A model generated the notes under the pieces. That model did not search any database and was not told where the DNA came from. It was given only the letters and a program-made list of their open reading frames with translations. From the IMG/VR virus record IMGVR_UViG_3300047557_002321, positions 1 through 42,989 of that record: a stretch of DNA of 42,989 nt; one strand, written 5' to 3'. This DNA comes from a virus. Every line of letters begins with the position of its first letter. Position 1 is the first letter of the stretch. Positions 26,276-34,000 of this stretch are shown here, one piece after another. The position numbers were made by a program, and so were the translations under genes.

Positions 26276-26872
26276 TCAGACGGCAGCTAACTGTACGTTA
26301 GCCCCTTGATTCTGATAGTGGCCCGTATAGGCTTCTCCAACGTCGCCGTTGAGTTGGTACAGCATCACTTGCACGATGCCCTCGTTCGCATAAATGCGAG
26401 CAGGAAACGGCGTGGGATTGGCAATATGCATGGTCAAATGACCACTCCAGCCAGGCTCGATGGGCGTCACGTTGATGATGATGCCGCAACGAGCGTAGGT
26501 GGATTTGCCATCACATAGCCCCATGATGCACGGTGGCATGGAGATCAGCTCAAGACTGACGCCAAGACCAAAGCTATGGGGAGGAAGCACGAAAAAAGAA
26601 CTTCCATTGTCATGTACGAGCGGAGCATGGTAAGGCACCGTTGCATCAGACAGTTTGGGGTCGAGAGTGGGCTTGCGCTCTCCCTTGAATTCCTTCCCAT
26701 CGAACACCAGAAACTGATCTGGCGATAGGCGAATGTCGTAGCCTGCTTGGGAAAGGCCATAAGAAATGGCCTTTGTCCCATTGTCAAGTGTGCGACGCTT
26801 TTCGCCTACGAAAGGAAGAAAAACATCCAGTTCAGCAAGCTGCTGAATTTCCTTGTCGTAGAGCAGGCTCAT
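26276..26872 (-). CDS. dCTP deaminase family protein lacking the catalytic Glu
   Basis: The 198 residues match dCTP deaminase: SYGLSQAGYDIRL (37-49), GKSTYARCGI (122-131, with the nucleotide-binding Ser124 and Arg128), INVTPIEPGWSGH, then PARIYANEGIVQV. In the family the segment after the PGW motif reads LE(I/F)xN, where the Glu (E138 in E. coli Dcd) is the catalytic base. Here it reads LTMHIANP, with His149 in its place. The protein may bind dCTP/dTTP without deaminating, or use another base. Active enzyme would feed dUTP, and after conversion dUMP, to ThyX. Confidence 0.85.
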   Translation of the reverse strand: MSLLYDKEIQQLAELDVFLPFVGEKRRTLDNGTKAISYGLSQAGYDIRLSPDQFLVFDGKEFKGERKPTLDPKLSDATVPYHAPLVHDNGSSFFVLPPHSFGLGVSLELISMPPCIMGLCDGKSTYARCGIIINVTPIEPGWSGHLTMHIANPTPFPARIYANEGIVQVMLYQLNGDVGEAYTGHYQNQGANVQLAAV

Positions 26873-26874
26873 CT

Positions 26875-27129
26875 TCAGAAGAGATCGTCAGAGCCGCCTG
26901 CAGCTTCGTTAACCCATACGCTCGCATAGGATTTTGGGCTGTCCTTTTGACCCTTGACTTTCACTGTTCCTGTATAACCAGGGGCGCGATCGGAAGAGCG
27001 TTTTTGGTTTACCCATACCGCTACGTCAAGCGAATAATTGCCACGCTCATTTGGGCCTGCCTGTTTCAAGGCATTGAGCGTATCCGCAGTCAAATCAATG
27101 GCGGCAGTAATGGGAGGGCGGTTTGCCAT
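26875..27129 (-). CDS. Possible internal gene: SSB-like protein (84 residues)
   Basis: This is the in-frame 3' part of the 408-residue gene. The ATG at 27129 is preceded by GGAGAAA at a normal distance (GGAG, then 8 bases). The product begins MANRPPITAAIDLTADTLNALK, contains a Lys-rich strand region (APGYTGTVKVKGQKDSPKS) and ends GGSDDLF, like the acidic C-terminal tip by which SSB proteins recruit partners. The adjoining annealing protein and exonuclease fit an SSB. Whether one or two products are made cannot be seen. Confidence 0.5.
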   Translation of the reverse strand: MANRPPITAAIDLTADTLNALKQAGPNERGNYSLDVAVWVNQKRSSDRAPGYTGTVKVKGQKDSPKSYASVWVNEAAGGSDDLF

Positions 27130-28101
27130 GGGTGTTTCTCCATCAGGAGTAATTGGATGCCCGTCAGGGCTCAGCCACTTTAGCCATTCTATTGCGTATC
27201 CGTCAACCCCAGCCATGCCAGCCAGCTCGACAATGCTTGAAACTTCAAGGTCGGAGGTACTCCAGTTTTCTCTTGTGCCAGAAATCACGCAATTCTTTTT
27301 CTTCAGCCATTGCTTAATAATGTTTTCAATGTAAAGCGCAAAATCACCGCTTACCAACCCAAGCCGTTCGACCAATGTCCATCCATTTTTCTTGTGCCTA
27401 GAAAAACGAGTTTTCCACGTATTTGTAATGCCAACTTTTTGTTCTTTACCGCGAGATAGCAGGTAGATCCATGCTGGCTCGTTTGTCTTGTATCCAAATT
27501 TTGCGCATTGAGCACAGCCAGTTCCGCCTAGTGCACGATCACAGACTTTTGCTTCGTATATGTGACCATTTTTGCATTTCCATTTCATCTTGCGAGAGCT
27601 GCTGCCAGGCTTGACAGTGGATGGATCCCATCCATATGCTTCTTTTGCGAGCCATGGCATCACTGTGGCTAAATCGTTTTCTCCTTTAATTGCGTAACGT
27701 CCGCTGCAATAAGGACAGCCGTGACTATTTCTAGTCCTTTGATTTGGCGACGCAATCCATTTATGACCCTTATCGCAAATCCATTCAAGTTTCTTATTGC
27801 TTCCTTTTGTATAACAAGATGGATCCCATCCATGAGCCTGCATAGCCACATCTGGGCATGTCGTGGCCAAATCGTTGAAGCCAGCAAGCACGCGTTTTCC
27901 GCTACAAAAATGACATCCATTTCCAGTTTGTACTCGGCAATTAGGGCTCATTAGCCATACATGCCCACGACCGCAAATCCATGGCATCTTTTTATTTGAA
28001 CAAGCGTGAATCTCCTTTGGATTCCATTGATAAGCTTGACTTGCTAAATCAGGACGCAACGTATACAAATCATTGATGCCGACTACAAGTGGTGATGCCA
28101 T
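26875..28101 (-). CDS. Triple zinc-ribbon / GIY-YIG-like nuclease fused to an SSB-like domain
   Basis: The 408-residue protein has three zinc-ribbon repeats with ligands C43/H47/C63/C66, C109/H113/C129/C132 and C176/H180/C196/C199. A GIY-YIG-like nuclease segment follows (about 210-270: WIYLLSRG, KVGIT at 222-226, R232, E259). The last 84 residues (from Met325) look like a phage single-strand DNA-binding protein, with beta strands and an acidic SDDLF tail. It lies between exonuclease and dcd-like genes. A SD-preceded ATG at 27129 would give the SSB-like part alone. The N-terminal part looks like a homing-type insertion kept in frame. Confidence 0.75.
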   Translation of the reverse strand: MASPLVVGINDLYTLRPDLASQAYQWNPKEIHACSNKKMPWICGRGHVWLMSPNCRVQTGNGCHFCSGKRVLAGFNDLATTCPDVAMQAHGWDPSCYTKGSNKKLEWICDKGHKWIASPNQRTRNSHGCPYCSGRYAIKGENDLATVMPWLAKEAYGWDPSTVKPGSSSRKMKWKCKNGHIYEAKVCDRALGGTGCAQCAKFGYKTNEPAWIYLLSRGKEQKVGITNTWKTRFSRHKKNGWTLVERLGLVSGDFALYIENIIKQWLKKKNCVISGTRENWSTSDLEVSSIVELAGMAGVDGYAIEWLKWLSPDGHPITPDGETPMANRPPITAAIDLTADTLNALKQAGPNERGNYSLDVAVWVNQKRSSDRAPGYTGTVKVKGQKDSPKSYASVWVNEAAGGSDDLF

Positions 28102-28102
28102 A

Positions 28103-28867
28103 TCAACCCCTATCGACTGTAAGCGTCATCGCTTTCCCCCCAGGATACCACTGATCAAAGTACCTATTTACGGTGTCCACCATCACGTATTGCTGGCTCA
28201 CCAGCTCAAAGCCATCAAGATGCACCAGTTGCAACGATGGCTCGCTTTTCTCGTTTTCTGGGTCGTAGCAGGCAATAACACACCAAGCTTCATCAATAGA
28301 AGTGCCATATAATTGTTCTGCCGCCATTGAATATGCACCAAGCTGACGTTTATAGTCAGCCAATTGATAATCAGGCTTTTCCTTAAATGATGTTTTCCAA
28401 TCCACGAGAGCAATGGTTCCGTTAGACATTTGCGCCACCATGTCTAGCGTGCCGCTATAGCCAACTCCACGCTCTTTGTCATACCAGGCCACTGCACTTT
28501 CCACCAATATTGGACTTTGAATGGCAATCAGGAACTCCTCTACGGCATTGAAATATGGTCGCCATTCAGGCATCTTTTCAAGATGATGTTCAATGTCTTC
28601 TCCATTGAACCAATCTTCAAGAATGCCATGCAGCCAAGTGCCGCGATTAGCAGCAAGACGAGTGCGACGATTTGCTTCTTCATCGCCAACTTTCTTGCGC
28701 CAATTAATGAGCGCCATAATTTTTGACACTGGTGCCATAGAGGAGAGCACTGTTGTCACAGAAGGAAGAAGCATGCCCTCAGGCACATTCGGAAACCCAA
28801 CACATTGGTAGTGCCTTTTTCCATTGAGGCTAATGCGATTGGGCTCAAAGCGTTCCATGGAGGGCAT
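28103..28867 (-). CDS. RecB/Cas4-like PD-(D/E)xK exonuclease
   Basis: I choose ATG 28867 (AGAGG five bases upstream) over the TTG at 28900, giving 254 residues. Motifs in order: RGTWLHGILEDW (His), GYSGTLDMVAQ (Asp), ALVDWKTS (D-x-K centre) and YKRQLGAYSMAAEQL (the QxxxY helix of RecB-type nucleases). These enzymes resect DNA ends. With the annealing protein at 29494-30450 it would form a phage two-component recombination system. The next gene begins 1 base after its TGA. Confidence 0.85.
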   Translation of the reverse strand: MPSMERFEPNRISLNGKRHYQCVGFPNVPEGMLLPSVTTVLSSMAPVSKIMALINWRKKVGDEEANRRTRLAANRGTWLHGILEDWFNGEDIEHHLEKMPEWRPYFNAVEEFLIAIQSPILVESAVAWYDKERGVGYSGTLDMVAQMSNGTIALVDWKTSFKEKPDYQLADYKRQLGAYSMAAEQLYGTSIDEAWCVIACYDPENEKSEPSLQLVHLDGFELVSQQYVMVDTVNRYFDQWYPGGKAMTLTVDRG

Positions 28868-28900
28868 GAGGGCCTCTAAGCAGAGATCAAGACAGGCCAA

Positions 28901-29038
28901 TCAGCGATTAGGCACGCAGTAGCCGTTGGAGGCATAGTAGCCGAGAGGGCAGCTATTGCCTTGCTTTTGAATGGGCTGATTGCAGGCCACTGCAGGCGTC
29001 GAAAGAGCAATGGAAGCGAGGATGATGATCAGTTTCAT
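28901..29038 (-). CDS. Small exported Cys-containing peptide
   Basis: I start at ATG 29038, which overlaps the upstream TGA as ATGA; the longer frame has no support. The 45 residues begin with a signal peptide (MKLIIILASIALSTPAVA) ending in an AxA site directly before a Cys. The mature part is about 27 residues with three Cys and the motif CPLGYYASNGYCVP. CPxGY...YCVP motifs are frequent in small cyanobacterial secreted proteins, so it may be host-derived. A lipoprotein is less likely because the lipobox is poor. Confidence 0.6.
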   Translation of the reverse strand: MKLIIILASIALSTPAVACNQPIQKQGNSCPLGYYASNGYCVPNR

Positions 29039-29292
29039 GATTGCGTGAGAGGAGGAATGATTTTGCCAGTGTCGCGGTCCCAAGTGGTGCGACAATCAGG
29101 ACAGCGCCACGCAATGGTGCAGTCCCGATCACGGTCATAAATACCTTGCACACGACTGAACCATTTCGCCCCTCCATAGAGATCTTGTTGATCTTCAGGA
29201 ATAGGCTTACCTTGCCAACTTGCTTCACATTTTGGACAGGCCCCAAAAAGGGTGAAATCAATTGGTGCGTGTTCTTTTTTCTTAGTAGCCAT
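29035..29292 (-). CDS. Small zinc-ribbon protein
   Basis: The 85-residue protein has two CxxC knuckles (GACPKCEASW and WRCPDCRTTW) about 45 residues apart with an IPEDQQDLYGG...WFSRVQGI segment between. I recall similar proteins in cyanophages, function unknown. Its start shares one base with the upstream stop and its stop overlaps the exported-peptide start by 4 bases. Confidence 0.7.
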   Translation of the reverse strand: MATKKKEHAPIDFTLFGACPKCEASWQGKPIPEDQQDLYGGAKWFSRVQGIYDRDRDCTIAWRCPDCRTTWDRDTGKIIPPLTQS

Positions 29293-29417
29293 TAGAACTG
29301 CCAGGGATCTTGATCAAAAAGGACATTGGCAATAAACCAAAAGATGGTATAACCAACAGCAAATAGCACCACGCAAGTACCAATTGCAGCCAAAAGCGAA
29401 ATCGGAAATGGAATCAT
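29292..29417 (-). CDS. Small membrane protein (41 residues)
   Basis: The frame gives MIPFPISLLAAIGTCVVLF... and ends FDQDPWQF, with one transmembrane helix at about 5-33. Its TAA shares a base with the ATG of the zinc-ribbon gene (TAATG), which supports it as a real, coupled gene. AAGG directly touches the ATG, so the ribosome site is weak. Function unknown. Confidence 0.6.
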   Translation of the reverse strand: MIPFPISLLAAIGTCVVLFAVGYTIFWFIANVLFDQDPWQF

Positions 29418-29461
29418 CCTTGATAAGGCGAACCGTCTTCGTCAATGATTAAGGAGCCTGC

Positions 29462-29482
29462 AAAAGCCCGCTCAAGGCGGGC
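29462..29482 (-). terminator. Terminator after the annealing-protein gene
   Basis: GCCCGC (29466-29471) and GCGGGC (29477-29482) form a 6-base stem with loop TCAAG, followed on the - strand by four T. It lies 12 bases after the annealing-protein stop and separates the first three genes of this block from the rest, probably as a partial terminator. Confidence 0.65.
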
Positions 29483-29493
29483 CGCTGCAAGAT

Positions 29494-30450
29494 CTATTGC
29501 TTTCCCGCGATAAAAGCCTCCACTCCCTTCACGGCTTGTTCAATAGTTCCTTCAGTGCAAATGGCACGAAGAGTTTCAATCTCTTGAGTCATGGCAGCTT
29601 TTGTAATTTTGATGCCATTGTCTTTTGTCCAAGTTGTCACCATCGTGGTGACGACATTGGCAAACATTGCCTTGTCTTTAATGTCTTCGCCTTTTGACAG
29701 TCCGAGGCTTTCAAGAGCAGCCTTGCCTTTCATCATGCTGGTGCGTTCATCTGCTTCGTTGAACACATTGGCTTTACAGAAGCTAAGAAGCGCTGCTTTG
29801 CCATCAAACTCGGCTCCTCCATTGGAGGCAGGAACTGTTGCTGTTCCAGCAGTTGCAGGAGCTGCCTTAGTTCCTTCTTCCTTCGCCGCTGCCCGCGCAG
29901 CAGGCTTCGGGCTTTCCTGTTGGATCGGGAGCCTGGGTGATTGCGCTTCATCAGCTTTAGGAATGTCTTCACCTGCGTAAAGCTTGAGACCAAGGCCAGT
30001 AAAAGTGGCAATGCACTTCACGCTGGCACGTTGGATGTTGTCGCTAACGGCACGAGCATCAAGCTTGGTGAGGGCATTGTGCTTGTTGTCCATTAGTGGA
30101 AATACCAGCGCAGGAGTACGCTTCATACCATCCGTGATGTAAGGACGCAGCAGCCAGCATCCTTCTTGACCGAATACGGGCCAGCCAATGCTGCTTTCTT
30201 CAAAAGCAACAAAGAAGCCAGGGAACTGCTCTTTGAGATAGCGGAAAGCAAAAGGCCAAGAAAGATAGGACAGGCCCTTGTAGTTCTTTTCTACATGTTC
30301 GCCAATGGGCAGCTCGTAGGCTTTCGTGAAAGCATCGGCAGGAATTTCAAGAGGCTGGAACATGCCAAGTTGACGTTCGGCCATCATAGTGGTGGAAGCT
30401 GTGTCCATTGAAAAATCTTCTGGGCGGTAGAGCAGTGTAGTGTGCTTCAT
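29494..30450 (-). CDS. Single-strand annealing protein, DUF1071/Sak3-like
   Basis: The 318-residue protein has the DUF1071 core (about 50-170): KGLSYLSWPFAFRYLKEQFP, then DNIQRASVKCIATFTGLGL and KLYAGEDIP. An Ala/Pro/Glu-rich linker (about 175-220) leads to a helical C-terminal domain. DUF1071 proteins belong to the Sak3 group of phage annealing proteins, which coat single strands and promote annealing. It pairs functionally with the RecB-like exonuclease and the SSB-like protein in the same strand block. It overlaps the upstream gene by ATGA, and a terminator follows. Confidence 0.8.
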   Translation of the reverse strand: MKHTTLLYRPEDFSMDTASTTMMAERQLGMFQPLEIPADAFTKAYELPIGEHVEKNYKGLSYLSWPFAFRYLKEQFPGFFVAFEESSIGWPVFGQEGCWLLRPYITDGMKRTPALVFPLMDNKHNALTKLDARAVSDNIQRASVKCIATFTGLGLKLYAGEDIPKADEAQSPRLPIQQESPKPAARAAAKEEGTKAAPATAGTATVPASNGGAEFDGKAALLSFCKANVFNEADERTSMMKGKAALESLGLSKGEDIKDKAMFANVVTTMVTTWTKDNGIKITKAAMTQEIETLRAICTEGTIEQAVKGVEAFIAGKQ

Positions 30451-30710
30451 GCTTCGATAGAACTATCGAGCTTGTAATGATTGTCATACAAGATGACAAC
30501 TTTCTTTGGCTTTTCGCCTTCGTAATTGACGAGGCTGGTGCCAGGGAGTGGCCAATCATCAATTAGGCGAACATCGCTGATTCCCTCTGTATGTTGAGGG
30601 TCATAGCCATCTTCCATGACTGCTTCTTCATAGGCAAGAAGAATGCCAGCGTCAGGGCCAGTTTGAGCTTGCGCTTTATTCAGCAGCTCAATCAATTGAC
30701 AAATCTTCAT
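30447..30710 (-). CDS. Hypothetical protein
   Basis: The 87-residue acidic protein begins MKICQLIELLNKAQAQTGPD and contains YEEAVMEDGYDPQHTEG. It overlaps both neighbours (22 bases upstream, ATGA downstream), so it is co-transcribed with the annealing protein. No family recognised; similar small acidic proteins occur next to recombination genes in phages. Confidence 0.6.
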   Translation of the reverse strand: MKICQLIELLNKAQAQTGPDAGILLAYEEAVMEDGYDPQHTEGISDVRLIDDWPLPGTSLVNYEGEKPKKVVILYDNHYKLDSSIEA

Positions 30711-30945
30711 CAGTCAAAGCATGAGAGAGATCAGAGTCGGCGGCATAATCCACGCATAGCTTCCATGCTCCATTTGCGAGAGAGGAACTTCCTTCCCAAA
30801 CTGGCACTGAACGAATGAGACGCTCAAGAGCTTCAGAGCGAGAAAGCTTTGCGTCAGCAGCAATGGCCATCAAATGATTGAAGGCTGTTTCTGACAGGGT
30901 GAAATGCCGTTTCTTTTTGCCGCCTTGATAAAGGCTTGGAGGCAT
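30688..30945 (-). CDS. Ribbon-helix-helix-like DNA-binding protein
   Basis: The 85 residues begin with a basic segment KKKRHFTLSETAFNHLMAI, then AKLSRSEALERLIRSVP. The strand followed by two helices with SxSEALExLI is the usual ribbon-helix-helix pattern. It is the first gene of the - strand block and faces the primase-helicase gene across 91 bases, a good place for a regulator of the divergent promoters. The regulatory role is inferred. Confidence 0.55.
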   Translation of the reverse strand: MPPSLYQGGKKKRHFTLSETAFNHLMAIAADAKLSRSEALERLIRSVPVWEGSSSLANGAWKLCVDYAADSDLSHALTDEDLSID

Positions 30946-31036
30946 AGGCTGTTGGGCAGCAACTGCGTCACCTTAGTCCGGCTGATTGCCATTGTCACCC
31001 CCTTGTGCTATCAGTTCTTCTTATCTGTAACGAGGC

Positions 31037-34000
31037 GTGCAGAGCCAAGAAATGGCTGCCACAATGGGGAGCGCTGTTCGACCGTGCTGCGTGGCATTCT
31101 CGATTCTTGATCACCTCGACGCCTTGGAGCCCAGCAACGAACCTGGGAAATACCGTTGCCCAGCATGTGGTGGCAATGATTTCACCGTGAACAAAGACAA
31201 CGGAGCGTTCAATTGCTGGCACGATACCAGTCCTGCGCATCGCGCCGAAATTCGTGATGCCATTGCTCCCCTTACTCGCTGGGAAAAACCACCACGAGAT
31301 CCAGGCTCCTACGTGTTTGGCTACAAAAATGCCAATGGGAAAGAAGTGGTAGTAGTGCATCGTGATGATGCCAGTGGTAGTAAAAAGATCTGGCAAGAAT
31401 TTCCCACTATTGATAAAACTTCCAACGGCTATAAAACTCAGCTTCAGGAAGTAAAGGCTGGTGTGTTGCCCTATAAATACGAGGAAGCGATTAAAACCAG
31501 CAAGGAAACTGGTTTACCTATCTTCGTCGTAGAAGGAGAGCTTGCCTGCGAGCAATTATGGGCTATTGGCATTCCTTCCATTACATTTCTTGGCGGCAGC
31601 AAACAGTATCGAACCAATGGTGATTATTCCCATCTTCTGAAGAACGAAAAGCTTGTTCTTTGCCCTGACCGTGATGAACAGGGCGTTGCCTTCATGGCAG
31701 AAGTGGCGGCAGATAATCCTGGCGCACAATGGCTTTATGCTGATCCGCTTTCCTGGGAATGGGACAATCTGCCATCAGGCAATGGTTATGACGTTGGAGA
31801 CTATATCAGCGATGGAGCGGAGAAAGATGATTTGCTTTCTTCCATTGTTTCCAAAAGCCGCCACAAGAATAATGATGGCAAGCCGTCCTACGAAGAAATC
31901 ATTTCAACTGTCGAAAATTTTGTTGGCCTGTACGCTAATGAAGCTCGTATTGGCTATGAAACTTCTCATTGGCTAGAGCAACGTAGCGTGAAGATGAGCC
32001 AGCAAAATATTGACAAGATTATTGAAGAAGCGCGAGCAAGGGTATATGGAAAAGAAGAAATTGAAAGCATTGACGCTCTTGCCATTGCCAACTCTGATAA
32101 GGCTCGTGATTGGTTAATTGCTGGAATTATTCCCTTGGGAAGCGTTACGTTACTTGCTGCAGCAGGCGGCACTGGTAAAGCCCAGGCTTTGTGGTCCAAG
32201 GTGCTAACGCCTACTGGCTGGAAGCTCATGGGTGACATCTGCGTGGGCGATGAAGTCATTGCGGGCGACGGCTCCGTTACAAAGGTGATTGACGTCTTCC
32301 CGCAAGGTAAGAAGCCCATTTTCAAGGTGCAAATGAGCGACGGCGCCACGACGCATTGTTGCGATGAACACCTCTGGCTTACCAAGACTCAGCGGGATCG
32401 TGATCGCGACAGGGATTGGAGCGTGCGGCCTCTTAAGGAGATCCGCGAGACTCTTCATTTGCATAAGTCGAACGGGCGCAAGGATCGCAATCACTCCATT
32501 CCCATGGTGGGCCCAGTTCAATTCAAGGAGCGTGATTTACCAATTGATCCTTATGTGCTTGGCGTTCTTCTTGGGGATGGCTGCATGTCGTCTGGCAATC
32601 TTGATATCACTGTTTCAGACGATGAAATCACCGATAGTTTCTGGGCTCGACTAGAGGAAAAGCATTCCTTGGCTCTTAAAGAAGATCGTGGTGGCTGCAA
32701 GAGCTATACGATTGCCGAGAATGGCTCGCGCAATGGAATCAGGAATGCACTAAAGGGGCTTGGTTTGTGGGGTTGTCGTTCTTGGGAAAAGTTTGTGCCT
32801 GATCAGTATTTGTATTCTTCTGTTCAGCAACGTCTTGATTTACTTCATGGCTTGATGGATACAGACGGAACTACTGGCGGCACTTCTACCACCTTTGATA
32901 GTTCCTCAAGGGATTTGCGGGATGCCGTGGCGACTATCGTTATGTCGTTGGGCGGCAAGGTGACATGCAGTGAACGGCAGCCTTGGTTCAATTACAAAGG
33001 CGAGAAGAAACAGGGTCGCATCAGTTACCGCGCTTTTATCTCCATGCCCCCTGGATTCAAGAGCTTCAGCATTGAAGCAAAGGCTTCAAAAGAAATCGAG
33101 CGCACCAAGTATGTGCCTGCACGACTAATTGATTCTGTCGAATACATTGGAGACGACGAAGCCCAGTGCATCATGGTGGATCATCCTTCTCACACTTATG
33201 TGACGGATGATTTTATCGTTACCCATAACACCACTCTTGTCTACAACTGGGCATTGCACGTTGCTCTTGGTACGCCATGGAGTGGAAGGCGCTGCATGAA
33301 AGGCCGTTGCTTGCTGATCAGCGCCGACGAGCCTCTCACTGATACGGCTGAGAAACTTTCAGTGATTGGCTATCAAGATGCTGGACTGGAGCCGGGTGAT
33401 ATTAGTTTCTGGGAGACTTGGCGCTTTGCCCATATGAAGCAGCTTGAGGATTACATCAGGAAGGAACGTCCTTCTCTGGTGATGATTGACAGCCTGACTG
33501 CTTGTCTTGCTGGTATGAACGTGGACCTAGCGAAGAGCAGTGCTGGTGATGCCATTTATGGCCTTCGGGACATGGCTAATACTTACCGCTGCTCCATTGT
33601 GATTCTTCACCATCTCAACAAAAGTGGAGGACTTCGTGATTCCACCAGCTTTGTTGACAACGTAAGTGAAGTGGTGAAGCTCACTCGTTCCGAAAGCTTC
33701 GATCCAAATGAATTCACCTTGGAGTGGCTGAAGAGCAGGAGTGGTCTTGCTGGCAAGCACGTTCTGAAGCGCGATAGCTTGAACTATGGCTGGCATTATG
33801 AAGGACCGCTTGGTGGCTCTCTTGAGGAGCTTACTCGCGTGGTGAATGCCGTGGAGATGCGTAAAGCAGAACGTTTTAGCAAGCATCAAGTGTCGGCTCT
33901 TACTGGCTCGTTTGAGGTTGGTTCTACTGGCAAAATGCTGGAAATTGCGCGTCGTCAAGGTCTTATCACTTCATCGTTTCAGGATGGTCTCAATGGAGAA

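Noticed and set aside
30951-30963. GTTG...CAAC dyad in the divergent region before the primase-helicase
   Set aside because: Only four-base arms; expected by chance. The location is good for an operator but the signal is too weak.
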